The notes below the pieces were generated by a model. That model was not told where the DNA came from. It saw only the letters and a program-made list of their open reading frames with translations, and did not search any database. From Pseudomonas sp. R4-35-07 (GTDB lineage Bacteria; Pseudomonadota; Gammaproteobacteria; Pseudomonadales; Pseudomonadaceae): a DNA stretch of 64,000 bases. Both the position numbers and the translations under genes were made by a program. Each line of letters starts with the position of its first letter. The stretch's first letter is position 1. Positions 11,022-19,679 of this stretch are shown one piece after another. The stretch lies in NCBI RefSeq assembly GCF_003852235.1, contig NZ_CP027732.1, positions 3,658,001 through 3,722,000 on the forward strand, given 5' to 3'.

Positions 11022-11117
11022 AATGTGGGAGGGGGCTTGCTCCCGATGGCGGTGTATCAGTCAACATCTTCGGTGACTGACACATTGCTATCGGGAGCAA
11101 GCCCCCTCCCACATTTT
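11022..11117. repeat. REPIN
   Basis: Inverted pair of TGTGGGAGGGGGCTTGCTCC / GGGAGCAAGCCCCCTCCCAC cores around a spacer. Lies between the convergent aminotransferase and GNAT genes. Confidence 0.92.
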
Positions 11118-11131
11118 GATTCCCGGTATTT

Positions 11132-12022
11132 TCAAGTTTGGGGGATGTTACTGGCAATCTTCTTGCCCATGCTGATCCTCTGCTCCACCCCATACCCCAA
11201 CGCCTCGTAAAACCCCGCCACCGCATCATTGCCGCTGGTGATCTGCAGGTTGATCTTCATGCAACCCAGCGCCGTCAACGCCTGTTCCGCGTGACGCACC
11301 AACGATGATCCCAGGCCGTGGCGACGATAGTCGGCGTGCACCGCCACCGAATACAGCCAGCCACGATGGCCGTCGTACCCGGCGAGGATCGTGCCGATCA
11401 CGGTTTTTTTGTCGGTGGCGACAAAGAACAGCCCGTCATTGACCGCCAGCTTCTTATCAATCGCCAGGGTCGGCAGGTTATGCGCGGTGTCATAGCCGAA
11501 CGCTTCCTGCCATAACGCAACCACCTGCGCACGGTGCTGGCGGTCGCGATACGGGCCGATGGGGTGCCGAGACAGCAGCGCCTTTTCCATGACCAGCGTG
11601 CGCTCGTTGCCGTGGTAGACATCGCGCACGGTATGAAAACCCAGCTTGCTATAGAAAGGCTCGGCGGTCAGCGAAGACGGCACACTCAACACGCTCACCC
11701 CGGCTTCACGGGCGCGCAGCTCGATCTCGATCATCAGCAGCCGGCCAATGCCCTGCCCTTGCAGCGCAGGGTTGACGAACACCGAGCGCACTACGTTGGC
11801 ATCCAGGGCCGCCGTGGCGACGATCACCTGCGCTCTTACCGCCACCAGTACCACACGACGCTTGAGCAGTTCCAAAACCGCCTCGGGTGTAAAATTGCTC
11901 GCCACGCGGGCGATCACATCCGCCGGGTAATCTCGTGCGTTGCTGCCGTGCAAGGCGGCGAGGATGACCTGGCTGATGCCCTCGGCATCTGAGGCTTGGG
12001 CATTACGAACGACGGTAGACAT
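11132..12022 (-). CDS. Tandem double-GNAT acetyltransferase
   Basis: The 296-residue product holds two GNAT units. The first (about residues 1-150) has VRSVFVNPALQGQGIGRLLMIEIELRAREAG, motif A with the acetyl-CoA loop QGQGIG, followed by FYSKLGFHTV. The second (about 155-290) has LYSVAVHADYRRHGLGSSLVRHAEQAL, motif A loop RRHGLG, followed by FYEALGYGVEQRISMGK. Each half carries the FYxxLGF/Y C-terminal motif. Substrates are unknown; the second half resembles YpeA-like acetyltransferases. It seems monocistronic. Confidence 0.85.
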   Translation of the reverse strand: MSTVVRNAQASDAEGISQVILAALHGSNARDYPADVIARVASNFTPEAVLELLKRRVVLVAVRAQVIVATAALDANVVRSVFVNPALQGQGIGRLLMIEIELRAREAGVSVLSVPSSLTAEPFYSKLGFHTVRDVYHGNERTLVMEKALLSRHPIGPYRDRQHRAQVVALWQEAFGYDTAHNLPTLAIDKKLAVNDGLFFVATDKKTVIGTILAGYDGHRGWLYSVAVHADYRRHGLGSSLVRHAEQALTALGCMKINLQITSGNDAVAGFYEALGYGVEQRISMGKKIASNIPQT

Positions 12023-12065
12023 GCTTGCTCCTGGCTGACGGCGCTATAACAAGCACCACAATACC

Positions 12066-12098
12066 AATGTTGGAGGGGGCAAGCCCCTCCCACATTTT
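12066..12098. repeat. Single REP-like hairpin
   Basis: A compact hairpin (TGGAGGGGGC AAGCCCCTCCCA) lies between the divergent GNAT gene start and the end of the repair operon. It may serve as the 3' terminator/stabiliser of the minus-strand repair operon that ends at 12099. Confidence 0.65.
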
Positions 12099-12932
12099 TT
12101 AACCATGCCCGCCCGCAATTCGTTTGCCCGGCTTGGCACCAACCAGCTTGGCCTGCCCATCTTTCTGCTTGCCCGTACGCGCCTCGCTGATAAGCCCCGG
12201 AATCAACTTGCCCTCCGGCAGGTTCTTCCAGAATCGGCTCGGCAAATGCCCTTCCATCACCTTGGGGTTCAACCGCGCCGGGTTGAAGATGTGGCTGTAA
12301 TAGGTCAACCACATGGCGCTGTGCGGGTCCTCGACATTCTGCGCCAGTTGCTGCCAAGCCTCGGGGCACTGGCGTTGGTGAATCAATTGCTCGCCGTCGT
12401 AATACACGCCGTCCAGGGGCGTTGCGATCATCCAGCGATGCCGGCCCATGCGCCCGACAAAATGCTGGCTGGCGCTTTGCAGAATATCGTGGGCCGGTTC
12501 GTGCCAGGCCACGTACTCCGGCAGCTGCGGCCCTGCCCCCGGCGGCAATGCGATAAACCGTACAAACGCGTGCAAGTGGTGGGCTTCACGACTGACCTGC
12601 TTGATGCGTCGCTGCAACTCGCTGCCCAACTTGTCACCGGCCAGCATCGCCGTGCGATCACCATGGCTGACCCGCCACAACACCTCGTACAGCAAACTCC
12701 AGCGCTGGTCGCCGTGGTAGCAGGCGGCCGATTCCAGCAGGGGCAGCAACGCCTTGGGAATGCGCGCCTGGAACGGGCCAGGCCCAGACGGAATCGGCTC
12801 GTCGGTGGCAAACAGATCCGCCACCTCGGCTTCGCCCCAACTCACCTGGCTGGGGTCGACCTGATGGCTGAGCAGCCAGCGCGCCTGTTCGCGCCAGGTG
12901 CTGAACAGGTTGTCGCATTCCAGGCTGATCAT
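12099..12932 (-). CDS. TIGR03915-family putative DNA repair protein
   Basis: The 277-residue product matches the family found beside the TIGR03916 radical SAM protein. Visible features are FSTWREQARWLLSHQVDPSQVSW, the HRWMIATPLDGVYYDGEQLI segment, and the basic tail TGKQKDGQAKLVGAKPGKRI. This family is often fused to or paired with uracil-DNA-glycosylase-like domains, but the molecular function is not established. The ATG at 12932 overlaps the radical SAM stop by four bases (ATGA), indicating translational coupling. Confidence 0.82.
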   Translation of the reverse strand: MISLECDNLFSTWREQARWLLSHQVDPSQVSWGEAEVADLFATDEPIPSGPGPFQARIPKALLPLLESAACYHGDQRWSLLYEVLWRVSHGDRTAMLAGDKLGSELQRRIKQVSREAHHLHAFVRFIALPPGAGPQLPEYVAWHEPAHDILQSASQHFVGRMGRHRWMIATPLDGVYYDGEQLIHQRQCPEAWQQLAQNVEDPHSAMWLTYYSHIFNPARLNPKVMEGHLPSRFWKNLPEGKLIPGLISEARTGKQKDGQAKLVGAKPGKRIAGGHG

Positions 12933-14149
12933 CCCCACAACCCCATCTGTTGCGGTTGCGGGCGATCGCGCAGCTGCTCGCGCAGCAAGACGCTGGTGGT
13001 GTCCGCTTGCTGGGGGTGGTAGTCGCTGGTGATGAAAAACGGCTTGGCCTTGGCCAGCACGCAGCGCATGCGCGCCAGGTCTTCGAAGCGGATCTTGCGT
13101 TCGCGGCGCAGGTCGACCAGGCGCTGGGTGGTACGCAGGCCAATACCGGGAATGCGCGCGATCAAGGTCGGTTCGGCGCGGTTCAGGTCCAGGGGGAACA
13201 CCTCGCGATGTTCCAGGGCCCAGGCCAGCTTGGGGTCGATATCCAAAGCCAGGTGGCCGGGGCCTTCGAACAGCTCGTTGGCGCTGAAACCGTAGCTGCG
13301 CAACAGGAAATCGGCCTGGTACAAGCGATGCTCGCGCATCAACGGCGGCGCGGCCAGGGGCACGCTTTTCGGGCTGTTGGGGATGGGACTGAAGGCCGAG
13401 TAATACACGCGGCGCAGCTTGTAATTGCCATACAGGGCTTCGGCACCGTGCAGGATGGTGCTGTCGTCGGTGTCGTCGGCGCCGACGATCATCTGCGTGC
13501 TCTGCCCGGCCGGGGCGAAGCGCGGCGCGCGGGGTTCGTTGAGCACGGTCTGCTCACCGGTGTAGATGGTCTGCATGGCCTGCTTGATCGAGACGATCTG
13601 CTTTTCCGGCGCCAGGGTTTGCAGGCTCGCATCGGTGGGCAGTTCGATATTCACACTCAGGCGGTCGGCATAACGCCCGGCCTCGGCGATCAGCGCCGGG
13701 TCGGCTTCGGGAATGGTCTTGAGGTGGATATAGCCGCGAAAGTCGTGCTCTTCGCGCAACAGCCTGGCGACCCGCACCAATTGTTCCATGGTGTAGTCGG
13801 CCGAACGGATGATGCCGGAACTGAGAAACAGGCCGCTGACGCAATTGCGCTTGTAGAAGTCCAGGGTCAGGGTGACCACCTCCTCCGGGCTGAACCGCGC
13901 ACGGGGCACATCGCTGGAACGGCGGTTGACGCAATACTGGCAGTCGTACAGACAGAAGTTGGTGAGCAACACCTTGAGCAGCGACACGCAACGCCCGTCC
14001 GGCGTATAGCTGTGGCAAATCCCCATGCCATCGGTGGAACCCAGCCCCGCCTTGCCTTCGGAGCTGCGCTTGGGTGCGCCACTGCTGGCGCATGACGCGT
14101 CGTACTTGGCGGCATCGGCGAGGATGCTGAGTTTTTCGATCAACTGCAT
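12929..14149 (-). CDS. Putative DNA modification/repair radical SAM protein (TIGR03916)
   Basis: A 406-residue radical SAM protein with the cluster motif FCLYDCQYCVNRR (CX3CX2C, residues about 66-78) and a C-terminal helix-hairpin-helix region (ARIPGIGLRTTQRLVDLRRE) suited to DNA contact. Spore-photoproduct-lyase-like and tRNA-modifying families are the nearest relatives in general design. It is the first gene of a two-gene operon with the TIGR03915 protein, and a LexA-type box sits 14 bp in front of its start, which supports a DNA damage role. The lesion or base acted on is unknown. Confidence 0.88.
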   Translation of the reverse strand: MQLIEKLSILADAAKYDASCASSGAPKRSSEGKAGLGSTDGMGICHSYTPDGRCVSLLKVLLTNFCLYDCQYCVNRRSSDVPRARFSPEEVVTLTLDFYKRNCVSGLFLSSGIIRSADYTMEQLVRVARLLREEHDFRGYIHLKTIPEADPALIAEAGRYADRLSVNIELPTDASLQTLAPEKQIVSIKQAMQTIYTGEQTVLNEPRAPRFAPAGQSTQMIVGADDTDDSTILHGAEALYGNYKLRRVYYSAFSPIPNSPKSVPLAAPPLMREHRLYQADFLLRSYGFSANELFEGPGHLALDIDPKLAWALEHREVFPLDLNRAEPTLIARIPGIGLRTTQRLVDLRRERKIRFEDLARMRCVLAKAKPFFITSDYHPQQADTTSVLLREQLRDRPQPQQMGLWG

Positions 14150-14162
14150 GGAGAGCTACCGA

Positions 14163-14182
14163 TACTGGTTTTTTGTACAGTA
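14163..14182. promoter_or_regulatory. LexA (SOS) box of the radical SAM repair operon
   Basis: The 20-mer TACTGGTTTTTTGTACAGTA keeps both outer TACTG/CAGTA pentamers and the CTG-N10-CAG spacing of the LexA consensus. One inner position (CTGG for CTGT) differs. It ends 14 bp upstream of the minus-strand start codon at 14149, so bound LexA would block initiation. Confidence 0.85.
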
Positions 14183-14212
14183 TCAGCAGCCACCCCTTGT
14201 CACAAGTGCCGT

Positions 14213-14328
14213 CTGTAGGAGCGAGGCGGGCGGCTAGCCCTTGCTCGCGAAGAACGTCTACGATAACGCGCCTTGTCTGGATTAACGCGGCGCTCTTGCG
14301 TTCTTCGCGAGCAAGCTCGCTCCTACAG
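14213..14328. repeat. REPIN of the TGTAGGAGCGAG class
   Basis: An inverted pair of CTGTAGGAGCGAG and CTCGCTCCTACAG cores with internal TTCGCGAGCAAG / CTTGCTCGCGAA arms. This class differs from the GTGGGAGG class that dominates the window. Confidence 0.88.
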
Positions 14329-14337
14329 GGGGACAGG

Positions 14338-15675
14338 TCAGCTGGCAGTAGCCAACAGCACGTCCTGCACCGAACGCGCCTTGCCACGGTGATGGTCCAG
14401 CGCATACAACGACGCCGCAATCTCATCCGCGCGAATCGGCAGCACCGACAGCAACGTATCGCTCAAGCCATGGCTGGCCTGGCTGAACCCCTGGATATAG
14501 ATACCCGCCTTGCAGCGTTCATCGGTGACGATACGGTAGTCGCGGGCCACGTCGAAGTCGCCCATGTAGGCCTCCAGCGGCGCGAGCAGTTCGCGGTGCA
14601 TCTGGCGTTCGTAACCGGTGGCGAGGATTACCGCGTCGTAGTGATTCACGCAGGTTTCGCCGGTAGCGTTGTTGCGCAACGTCAGTTCGATGCCGAGCGG
14701 ACCGGGGGTGGCCTTTTCGACCACGGTCATGGTGCGAAACACCTGGCGCGCGATACCGGAGACTTTCTGGCGATAGAAGATGCCGTAGATGCGTTCGATC
14801 AGGTCCAGGTCCACCACCGAGTAGTTGGTGTTCTGGTACTCGGCGACCAGGCGCTCACGTTCGGCGCCGACTTGCTGGAATACCAGGTCGGTAAAGGCCG
14901 GCGAGAACACTTCATTGACGAACGGGCTGTCATCGGCGGGTTTGAGCGCCGAGCCGCGCAGGATCAGGTCAACCTGCACCGAGGGGAAGCTGTCGTTGAG
15001 GTCGATAAAGGCTTCGGCGGCGCTCTGACCACCGCCGATCACCGCGATGCGCATCGGCTTGCCGTCGACACAGGGCTGGCCGGCCATGCGCTCCAGGTAC
15101 TGGGAATGGTGGAACACCCGGCTGTCGCCCTTGAGCGCCTTGAACGCCTCGGGAATACGCGGCGTGCCACCGGCGCTGACCACCACCGCGCGCGTGGTGC
15201 GCACATGCTGTTCACCCTGGGCGTCACGGGAAATCACGCGCAGCGCTTCCACCTGCTGCTGGTGCAGGATCGGCTCGATGGCCAGCACTTCTTCGCCGTA
15301 GCGGGCCTGGGCCTGGAATTGCCCGGCGACCCAGCGCAGGTAGTCGTTGTACTCCATGCGGCACGGGTAGAACGTGCCCAGGTTGATAAAGTCCACCAGG
15401 CGCTCGTGGGCCTTCAGGTAATTGACGAAGGAATACGGGCTGGTGGGATTGCGCAGGGTCACCAGGTCCTTGAGGAAGGAAATCTGCAGTTCGCTCTGGG
15501 TCACCAGGGTATTGCCATGCCAGCGGTAGTCGGCTTGTTTGTCGAGGAACAGCACGTCCAGTTTGCCCTGGGCCTTTTCACGCTCCTGCAGGGCGATGGC
15601 CAGCGCCAGGTTCGATGGGCCGAAGCCGATACCGATCAGGTCGTGAACCGCGGGCGAAGCAATTGCCTGTGTCAT
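14338..15675 (-). CDS. pvdA: L-ornithine N5-monooxygenase of pyoverdine synthesis
   Basis: The 445-residue flavin monooxygenase has the FAD motif IGIGFGPSNLALAIAL, the NADPH motif IAVIGGGQSAAEAFIDL (near residue 215) and the ATGYERQMH segment near residue 340, typical of siderophore N-hydroxylases. It hydroxylates ornithine to N5-hydroxyornithine, the precursor of formyl- or acetyl-hydroxyornithine in pyoverdine. An exact PvdS box lies about 85 bp upstream, and its neighbours are an FpvI-like sigma gene and pvdRT-opmQ. Confidence 0.96.
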   Translation of the reverse strand: MTQAIASPAVHDLIGIGFGPSNLALAIALQEREKAQGKLDVLFLDKQADYRWHGNTLVTQSELQISFLKDLVTLRNPTSPYSFVNYLKAHERLVDFINLGTFYPCRMEYNDYLRWVAGQFQAQARYGEEVLAIEPILHQQQVEALRVISRDAQGEQHVRTTRAVVVSAGGTPRIPEAFKALKGDSRVFHHSQYLERMAGQPCVDGKPMRIAVIGGGQSAAEAFIDLNDSFPSVQVDLILRGSALKPADDSPFVNEVFSPAFTDLVFQQVGAERERLVAEYQNTNYSVVDLDLIERIYGIFYRQKVSGIARQVFRTMTVVEKATPGPLGIELTLRNNATGETCVNHYDAVILATGYERQMHRELLAPLEAYMGDFDVARDYRIVTDERCKAGIYIQGFSQASHGLSDTLLSVLPIRADEIAASLYALDHHRGKARSVQDVLLATAS

Positions 15676-15759
15676 TCCAGTGTCCTCTGGATAAGCCCCT
15701 TGGCGGTTGGGGCGGGAATACCTTCATGGCCTGCACAACAGGCCGTGTGTTGATAGGAA

Positions 15760-15783
15760 ACGAGGACAGTGAAATAAAATTTA
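15760..15783 (-). promoter_or_regulatory. PvdS-dependent iron-starvation box upstream of pvdA
   Basis: Read on the minus strand it is TAAAT, 16 bases, CGT: exactly the iron-starvation (IS) box recognised by PvdS-RNA polymerase. Its 3' end lies 84 bp from the pvdA start. Confidence 0.88.
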
Positions 15784-15795
15784 ACTAATGCCGCT

Positions 15796-16278
15796 TCAGT
15801 GGGCTTCCCACTCACGCATGCGTGACCGGCAGTGCTTCATGGCATTGACGATGTGCTTTTCCACCAGGCTGCGGGAAATGCTCAGGCGCTCGGCGATTTG
15901 CAGATGGGACAGGCCGTCGAGTTTGCGCAGCAGGAAACTGTCGCGGCAGGCCGCCGGCAGCTCGGCCAGGGCGCGCTCGAGCAGCTCCAGGCGCTGGCCC
16001 TGGTCGTGGCTGGCGTGGGGTGAACACGGGGCGAAGCGTTCTTCGCTGTCCAGCACCTCCAGCGGCTCGACCTGGCGCAGGGCGTTGCGCCGATGGCCGT
16101 CGATCACCAGGTTCAACGCGGTGCGATACAGGAACGCGCGCGGCTGTTCGATCGGGGTGTCACTGGAACGCTCCAGCACCCGCACATACGCGTCATGCAC
16201 CACATCCTCGGCCACCTGACGGTTGCCCAGCTTGGCGTTGAGGAAACACACCAGCTCACGATAGTAGTTTTCCAACAT
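15796..16278 (-). CDS. fpvI: FpvI-like ECF sigma factor
   Basis: A 160-residue FecI-family sigma factor with a region 2 (NRQVAEDVVHDAYVRVLER...QPRAFLYRTALNLVIDGHRR) and region 4 (LPAACRDSFLLRKLDGLSHLQIAERLSISRSLVEKHI). P. aeruginosa FpvI is about the same length and lies at the same place between pvdA and the pvdRT-opmQ genes; it drives the ferripyoverdine receptor gene fpvA. The ATG at 16278 (MLENYYREL) has a close GGAG; an upstream ATG at 16293 has none. The anti-sigma gene fpvR, expected next to it, is not present in this window. Confidence 0.85.
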   Translation of the reverse strand: MLENYYRELVCFLNAKLGNRQVAEDVVHDAYVRVLERSSDTPIEQPRAFLYRTALNLVIDGHRRNALRQVEPLEVLDSEERFAPCSPHASHDQGQRLELLERALAELPAACRDSFLLRKLDGLSHLQIAERLSISRSLVEKHIVNAMKHCRSRMREWEAH

Positions 16279-16362
16279 GACTCCTGGCCCCATGGCCGTG
16301 GTGCTAACGATGCCAGTTCGGGTAGGAACAGGCCCATCGATGATGGCAGTTTGAGTAGGTGC

Positions 16363-16385
16363 AATTTATAGTAATTCTCATCTAC
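16363..16385 (-). promoter_or_regulatory. Candidate Fur box upstream of fpvI
   Basis: The minus-strand sequence GATGAGAATTACTATAAAT is an AT-rich Fur-like 19-mer with about half of the consensus positions matched, 85 bp before the fpvI start. Iron control of fpvI through Fur is known in P. aeruginosa; the site here is an inference. Confidence 0.45.
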
Positions 16386-16455
16386 TTTTAAAGAAGTCTC
16401 GCATCAACGGCCGATTTTTTTCGCCGCGCGAGCTGTAACCGCGCGTGTAACCGCC

Positions 16456-16479
16456 TAAATCCTGCGACATTTTCTTCGT
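16456..16479 (+). promoter_or_regulatory. PvdS-dependent iron-starvation box upstream of pvdR
   Basis: TAAAT at 16456-16460, 16 bases, then CGT at 16477-16479, an exact IS box in the correct orientation, 55 bp before the pvdR start. Confidence 0.87.
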
Positions 16480-16534
16480 TTAACTGTCAGCTCTGCGCGA
16501 CTGCGCCCCGATCTTTCCTGGCTGGAACCTACGC

Positions 16535-17704
16535 ATGAAACGCCCTCGACCTGCCCGACGCGCCCTGCTTGTGGTGGCGTGCCTGATTCCCATCGTTGCG
16601 TTTGCCACCTGGCAAGGCCTGGCGCCGGGTCGCGACACCCTGGCCACCGTCACCGTCACCCGTGGCGATATCGAAAACAGCGTCACGGCCCTGGGCACCC
16701 TGCAACCGCGGCGTTATGTGGATGTGGGCGCCCAGGCTTCCGGGCAGATCCAGAAGATCCACGTCGAAGCCGGCGACCAGGTCAAGGAGGGCCAATTGCT
16801 GGTAGAGATCGACCCCTCGACGCAAAAGGCCAAGCTCGATGCCAGCCGCTACGCCATCGAAAACCTTGCGGCGCAGTTGCAGGAACAGAAGGCCCAGCAT
16901 GCATTGGCGCGCCAGAAGTACCAGCGCCAGCAACGCTTGAGCGCCGGCAACGCCACGCGCGAAGAGGATGTACAAACCGCCAAGGCCGAACTGAGCGCGA
17001 CCCAGGCGCGGGTCGAGATGTTCCAGGCGCAGATCCGCCAGGCGCGGGCCAGCCTGCGCAGCGACGAAGCGGAACTGGGTTACACGCGTATCTATGCGCC
17101 GATGGCCGGTACCGTGGTCGCGGTGGATGCGCGGGTCGGCCAGACGCTCAACGCGCAACAACAAACTCCGCTGATCCTGCGCATCGCCAGGTTGTCGCCG
17201 ATGACCGTATGGGCCGAAGTCTCCGAGGCGGATATCGGCCACGTCAAACCCGGTATGAGCGCTTACTTCACCACCTTGAGCGGCGGCAGCCGGCGTTGGA
17301 CCAGCACCGTGCGCCAGATCCTGCCAATTCCACCCAAACCCTTGAACGAAACCCAGGGCAGCGGCAGCCCGAGCAGCGCCAGCAAAAGCGGCAGTGGCCG
17401 CGTGGTGCTGTACACGGTGCTGCTGGACGTGGACAACGCCGATAACGCGCTGATGGCGGAAATGACCACCCAAGTGTTTTTCGTCGCAAACCAGGTCAAG
17501 GACGCCCTCACCGTGCCAGTCGCTGCGCTGCAAGGCACGCCCAACGCGGATACGCAAATCGCCCGCGTGGTGGCGAAGAACGGCAGCATCGAGCAGCGCA
17601 CGGTGCGCCTGGGTGTCAGCGACCGCCTGCGCGTCCAGGTGCTGGATGGCCTCAGCGAAGGCGATCACCTGTTGATCGGCCCGGCCGACAGCAGCGGGGG
17701 TTGA
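16535..17704 (+). CDS. pvdR: Pyoverdine efflux periplasmic adaptor
   Basis: The 389-residue MacA-type membrane fusion protein has an N-terminal signal anchor ([19 protein letters not shown]), two lipoyl halves ([24 protein letters not shown] and [14 protein letters not shown]) around a coiled-coil hairpin (about residues 95-190), and a C-terminal beta-barrel/MPD. It bridges PvdT and OpmQ to move newly matured and recycled pyoverdine from the periplasm to the outside. An IS box precedes it. Confidence 0.94.
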   Translation: MKRPRPARRALLVVACLIPIVAFATWQGLAPGRDTLATVTVTRGDIENSVTALGTLQPRRYVDVGAQASGQIQKIHVEAGDQVKEGQLLVEIDPSTQKAKLDASRYAIENLAAQLQEQKAQHALARQKYQRQQRLSAGNATREEDVQTAKAELSATQARVEMFQAQIRQARASLRSDEAELGYTRIYAPMAGTVVAVDARVGQTLNAQQQTPLILRIARLSPMTVWAEVSEADIGHVKPGMSAYFTTLSGGSRRWTSTVRQILPIPPKPLNETQGSGSPSSASKSGSGRVVLYTVLLDVDNADNALMAEMTTQVFFVANQVKDALTVPVAALQGTPNADTQIARVVAKNGSIEQRTVRLGVSDRLRVQVLDGLSEGDHLLIGPADSSGG

Positions 17705-17705
17705 A

Positions 17706-19679
17706 TTGACCACGCCCCTGATCGAACTCAAGCACATCCGCAAATCCTACGGCGGCGGCGACAGCCCGCAGGTCGACGTGCTGCGTGGCATCGACCTGGC
17801 GATCCATGCCGGGGAGTTCGTCGCCATCGTCGGCGCGTCCGGCTCCGGCAAGTCCACATTGATGAATATCCTCGGGTGCCTCGACCGCCCGAGCGACGGT
17901 GACTACCTGTTCGCCGGTGAAAACGTTGCCCACCTGGGCAGCGACGAACTGGCCTGGCTGCGCCGCGAAGCCTTCGGTTTCGTGTTCCAGGGCTACCACT
18001 TGATCCCGTCGGCATCGGCCCAGGAAAACGTCGAGATGCCGGCGATCTATGCCGGCATCAGTGCCAGCGAACGGCACGCCCGCGCCACCGCCCTGCTCAC
18101 CCGCCTGGGCCTGGCCGACCGCACCGGCAACCGTCCGCACCAGCTCTCCGGCGGCCAGCAGCAGCGGGTGTCCATCGCACGGGCGCTGATGAACGGCGGG
18201 CATATCATCCTCGCCGACGAACCCACCGGCGCCCTCGACAGCCACAGCGGCGCCGAAGTGATGAGCCTGCTCGACGAACTGGCGAGCCAGGGCCATGTGG
18301 TCATCCTGATCACCCATGACCGCGAAGTGGCCGCACGGGCCAACCGCATCATCGAGATTCGCGACGGCCTGATCATCAGCGACTCGGCCGGCGCCCAGGC
18401 CTGCGTGCCTGCCGAAGCGGACAGCACTGCGCTGCAAGCCGTGGACCTGCGTCAGCGCCTGGTCGACGGCGCCGAACACAACGGCGCCTGGAAGGCCGAA
18501 CTGCTCGACGCATTGCAAGCGGCCTGGCGCGTGATGTGGATCAACCGCTTTCGCACCGCGCTGACCCTGCTCGGAATCATTATTGGCGTGGCCTCGGTGG
18601 TGGTCATGCTGGCCGTGGGTGAAGGCAGCAAGCGCCAGGTCATGGCGCAGATGGGCGCGTTCGGCTCGAACATCCTGTATGTCAGTGGTTCGTCACCCAA
18701 CCCGCGTACGCCCCTGGGCATCATCACCCCCCAGGATGTGGCCGCCCTGGCCACCCTGCCCCAGGTGAAACGGATCATGCCGGTCAACGGCGCCGAAGCC
18801 GGCGTGCGTTTCGGCAACATCGACTACATCGCCTATGTCGGCGGCAACGACACCCAGTTTCCGAGCATCTTCAACTGGCCGGTGGTCGAGGGCAGCTACT
18901 TTACCGAAGCCGACGAACGCAACGCCGCCACCGTCGCCGTGATCGGCGCAAGGGTGCGGGACAAGCTGTTCAAAGGCCGGGTCAACCCCATCGGCCAGTA
19001 CATCCTGATCGAAAACGTGCCGTTCCAGGTGGTGGGCGTGCTCCAGGAAAAAGGCTCCAGCTCGGGCAACAAAGACAGTGATGACCGCATTGCCATCCCC
19101 TACTCCGCCGCCAGCATCCGCCTGTTCGGCAGCTATAACCCGGAATACGTGGTGATTGCCGCCGCCGACGCCACCCGGGTGAACGCCGCCGAGCAGGCCA
19201 TCGATCAGTTGCTCAAGCGCCTGCACCAGGGCAAGGACGATTATCACCTGACCAACAACGCCGCGATGATCCAGGCCGAGGCGCGCACGGCCAACACACT
19301 GTCGTTGATGCTCGGTTCGATTGCGGCAATTTCCCTGTTGGTGGGCGGCATCGGCGTGATGAACATCATGCTGATGACCGTGCGCGAACGTACCCGCGAG
19401 ATCGGCATCCGCATGGCCACCGGTGCCCGTCAGCGCGACATCCTGCGCCAGTTTCTCACCGAGGCGGTGATGCTCTCGGTGGTCGGCGGGCTGTTGGGTA
19501 TTGCCCTGGCCTTGCTGGTGGGCGGCGTGCTGGTACTGGCCGAGGTGGCGGTGCAGTTTTCCCTGATGGCGGTGCTCGGCGCCTTTGGCTGCGCGCTGGT
19601 CACCGGTGTCGTATTCGGCTTTATGCCGGCCCGTAAAGCTGCCCGGCTCGATCCGGTTAAGGCGTTGACCAGTGAATAA
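17706..19679 (+). CDS. pvdT: Pyoverdine efflux MacB-type ABC transporter
   Basis: A 657-residue fusion of an N-terminal ATPase (Walker [11 protein letters not shown], signature [15 protein letters not shown], Walker [10 protein letters not shown]) and a MacB permease with one TM near residue 285, a large periplasmic domain and three C-terminal TMs (first near [20 protein letters not shown]). The start appears to be TTG at 17706, 1 bp after the pvdR stop, with a purine-rich AGCGGGGG in front; no ATG is available nearby. It energises export through PvdR-OpmQ. Confidence 0.94.
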   Translation: MTTPLIELKHIRKSYGGGDSPQVDVLRGIDLAIHAGEFVAIVGASGSGKSTLMNILGCLDRPSDGDYLFAGENVAHLGSDELAWLRREAFGFVFQGYHLIPSASAQENVEMPAIYAGISASERHARATALLTRLGLADRTGNRPHQLSGGQQQRVSIARALMNGGHIILADEPTGALDSHSGAEVMSLLDELASQGHVVILITHDREVAARANRIIEIRDGLIISDSAGAQACVPAEADSTALQAVDLRQRLVDGAEHNGAWKAELLDALQAAWRVMWINRFRTALTLLGIIIGVASVVVMLAVGEGSKRQVMAQMGAFGSNILYVSGSSPNPRTPLGIITPQDVAALATLPQVKRIMPVNGAEAGVRFGNIDYIAYVGGNDTQFPSIFNWPVVEGSYFTEADERNAATVAVIGARVRDKLFKGRVNPIGQYILIENVPFQVVGVLQEKGSSSGNKDSDDRIAIPYSAASIRLFGSYNPEYVVIAAADATRVNAAEQAIDQLLKRLHQGKDDYHLTNNAAMIQAEARTANTLSLMLGSIAAISLLVGGIGVMNIMLMTVRERTREIGIRMATGARQRDILRQFLTEAVMLSVVGGLLGIALALLVGGVLVLAEVAVQFSLMAVLGAFGCALVTGVVFGFMPARKAARLDPVKALTSE

